Of a stretch of 5,017 bases of DNA, positions 3,890-5,017 are shown one piece after another. This stretch comes from Nitrospirota bacterium (GTDB taxonomy: Bacteria > Nitrospirota_A > Leptospirillia > Leptospirillales > Leptospirillaceae): assembly GCA_021844275.1 (NCBI GenBank), contig JAKBTR010000058.1, positions 1 through 5,017 of the forward strand, given 5' to 3'. The notes beneath the pieces are model-generated. The model did no database searches, had not been told where the DNA came from, and saw only the letters and a list, made by a program, of their open reading frames with translations. How positions within the stretch are numbered: position 1 is the stretch's first letter; the number at the start of each line of letters is the position of its first letter. A program made the position numbers and the translations under genes.

Positions 3890-5017
3890 ATGAGCGAGTC
3901 CGATTTCCGGATCTTCCGGGGCGTTCCCTGGAATCCCGTCTACTATCTCCGGTCCCCGTTCAGGGACCCGGGATCCCCACAAATCCTGATCGACCGGAGT
4001 CTCCTGTTCGGCTGGAGTTTCGTCGTATGGAAAACCGGAAAGGAGCAGGTTTTTCCTTCCGCAGACGCAACCGGGATCTTGGGCCAGGATTGCCAGGCTT
4101 TCCTGAAGGACCTTGTATCGGGAGAAGGTCCCCATCCCTCGCTCTCCCCTCCATTCCAGCAAGGGTACCTTTTCCTGATCCCTTATGAAGCGGGAGAATT
4201 GTTCGAACCGGCGGGAACCCGTCCGATCGACTCGCGATCGCCGCTATTGATCCTGGAATGCCTGGAAGTCGTCGCTTACCACCACCCGACCAGGACACTG
4301 TTTCTGCCTCCTTCCGCCCCGGAGAGTCCGAAGGATGGGTCTTTCCTGAAAAAGACTCCGCCCCGGAGCGATCTTCCGGCCCTTTTTCTCAGACCCTCTC
4401 TGTCGTTCGACGACTACAAGAAAAAAATACTCTCCATCCGGGAGTCCATCGCCAGAGGAGATTATTTTCAGCTGAACTTCGCCCTCTCCTTCGACACGGA
4501 CACCGATTGCCCCATCGATTACCTGTCCCTTTACAATCACCTCGCCACCACCAATCCTTCTCCCGGGATGGTCTTTTTCTCATGGGAGAAACGGACGCTC
4601 GTTTCGAACTCTCCCGAACGGTTGTTCACTGTGTCCGGAAACCGTATCGTCACCACGCCGATCGCCGGAACACTTCCGGATACGGGAAAGGTCGACTCGC
4701 CAGACGAAGACTTCCGCTCCGATCCGAAAGAGCGGGCCGAGCACATCATGACCGTCGATCTTCTCCGCAACGATGTCGGTCGGGTCTCCCTCCCCGGAAG
4801 CGTCCATGTCCCGAGGTTTCTGGACGTGGAACGCTACGCCCATCTGCGGCATCTGGTATCGGATGTCCGGGGAACGCTCAAACCCCGGACATCGCTTTGG
4901 GAGATTCTGCAGGCATTATTCCCCGGCGGATCGGTGACAGGCGCCCCCAAGATCGCGGTCCGGAAAGACATCGCGCGCCTGGAAGATTCCCCACGAGGTT
5001 ATTATTGCGGAACGCTG
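3890..5017 (+). CDS. pabB: Aminodeoxychorismate synthase component I (PabB-like), 3' end cut by window
   Basis: The 376 residues present, out of an expected 430-600, belong to the chorismate-utilising (anthranilate synthase I / PabB) family. PabB works with the glutaminase PabA to convert chorismate to 4-amino-4-deoxychorismate for folate synthesis. A diverged N-terminal domain (residues 1 to about 150, with PYEAGELFEP near 98-107) precedes the chorismate-binding domain. Visible motifs are ARGDYFQLNFALSF (188-201), SPERLF (241-246), PIAGT (257-261), RAEHIMTVDLLRNDVGRV (282-299, with the putative Mg-binding Glu284), HLVS (321-324), PGGSVTGAPK (345-354) and RGYYCGTL (369-376). Overall similarity is PabB-like (FPGGSVTGAPK, YCG), and the tryptophan-feedback LLES motif of TrpE is not seen. 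PIAGT has Ala259 where E. coli PabB has the catalytic Lys of PIKGT. The ATG at 3890 has only a weak ribosome binding site (CGGAAC) and no better start lies upstream. The C-terminal catalytic segment, and any fused PabC domain, lie outside the window. TrpE or an isochorismate-type enzyme is less likely. Confidence 0.88.
   Translation, partial: MSESDFRIFRGVPWNPVYYLRSPFRDPGSPQILIDRSLLFGWSFVVWKTGKEQVFPSADATGILGQDCQAFLKDLVSGEGPHPSLSPPFQQGYLFLIPYEAGELFEPAGTRPIDSRSPLLILECLEVVAYHHPTRTLFLPPSAPESPKDGSFLKKTPPRSDLPALFLRPSLSFDDYKKKILSIRESIARGDYFQLNFALSFDTDTDCPIDYLSLYNHLATTNPSPGMVFFSWEKRTLVSNSPERLFTVSGNRIVTTPIAGTLPDTGKVDSPDEDFRSDPKERAEHIMTVDLLRNDVGRVSLPGSVHVPRFLDVERYAHLRHLVSDVRGTLKPRTSLWEILQALFPGGSVTGAPKIAVRKDIARLEDSPRGYYCGTL

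Noticed and set aside
3604..3891. Minus-strand frame across the tRNA-His gene
   Set aside because: The tRNA cloverleaf fully explains 3711-3786; a protein spanning it is not credible.

Overview
The window looks like ordinary chromosomal DNA from a diderm bacterium. Coding stretches have a moderately high GC content, and there is one sharply AT-rich promoter island (about 2891-3010). A lipoprotein signal, an HD-GYP signalling protein and a folate-pathway gene all fit a free-living environmental Gram-negative. The style (small lipoproteins, frequent CCGGAA/TTCCGG words, HD-GYP with a DUF3391-type N-terminus) reminded me of Nitrospirota/Leptospirillum-like genomes, but that is a weak impression and not a demonstrated assignment.

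Layout. Positions 3-89 are the C-terminal tail of an unidentified gene ending in a CxxC-containing segment. Next, on the + strand, is a stand-alone RecB/Cas4-like PD-(D/E)XK nuclease with a four-cysteine pattern typical of an iron-sulfur cluster (131-1096). It converges, with only 9 bases between stop codons, on a minus-strand HD-GYP cyclic-di-GMP phosphodiesterase-like gene (1106-2386). The HD-GYP gene most likely starts at a TTG codon behind a perfect Shine-Dalgarno sequence. Its upstream region (2402-2520) holds a strong stem-loop and a third copy of the same 7-base arm, which could form alternative hairpins. Positions 2519-2890 hold a doubtful minus-strand reading frame. An AT-rich promoter region then leads to a small lipoprotein gene (3019-3336, +), which ends in a textbook rho-independent terminator (3398-3430).

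A tRNA-His(GTG) gene lies on the minus strand at 3711-3786, with genome-encoded G-1 and CCA. A possible small basic protein (3429-3623, -) lies downstream of it. Reading divergently from the tRNA, the 5' part of a pabB-like gene (aminodeoxychorismate synthase component I, 3890 to the window end) runs off the right edge.

The genes do not form one pathway: DNA processing, c-di-GMP signalling, envelope, translation and folate synthesis sit next to each other. I see no mobile element, CRISPR array or defence cassette. The most interesting items are the HD-GYP leader with mutually exclusive hairpins, the non-consensus residues in the HD-GYP motifs, the PIAGT (not PIKGT) motif in the PabB-like protein, and the orphan Fe-S nuclease.
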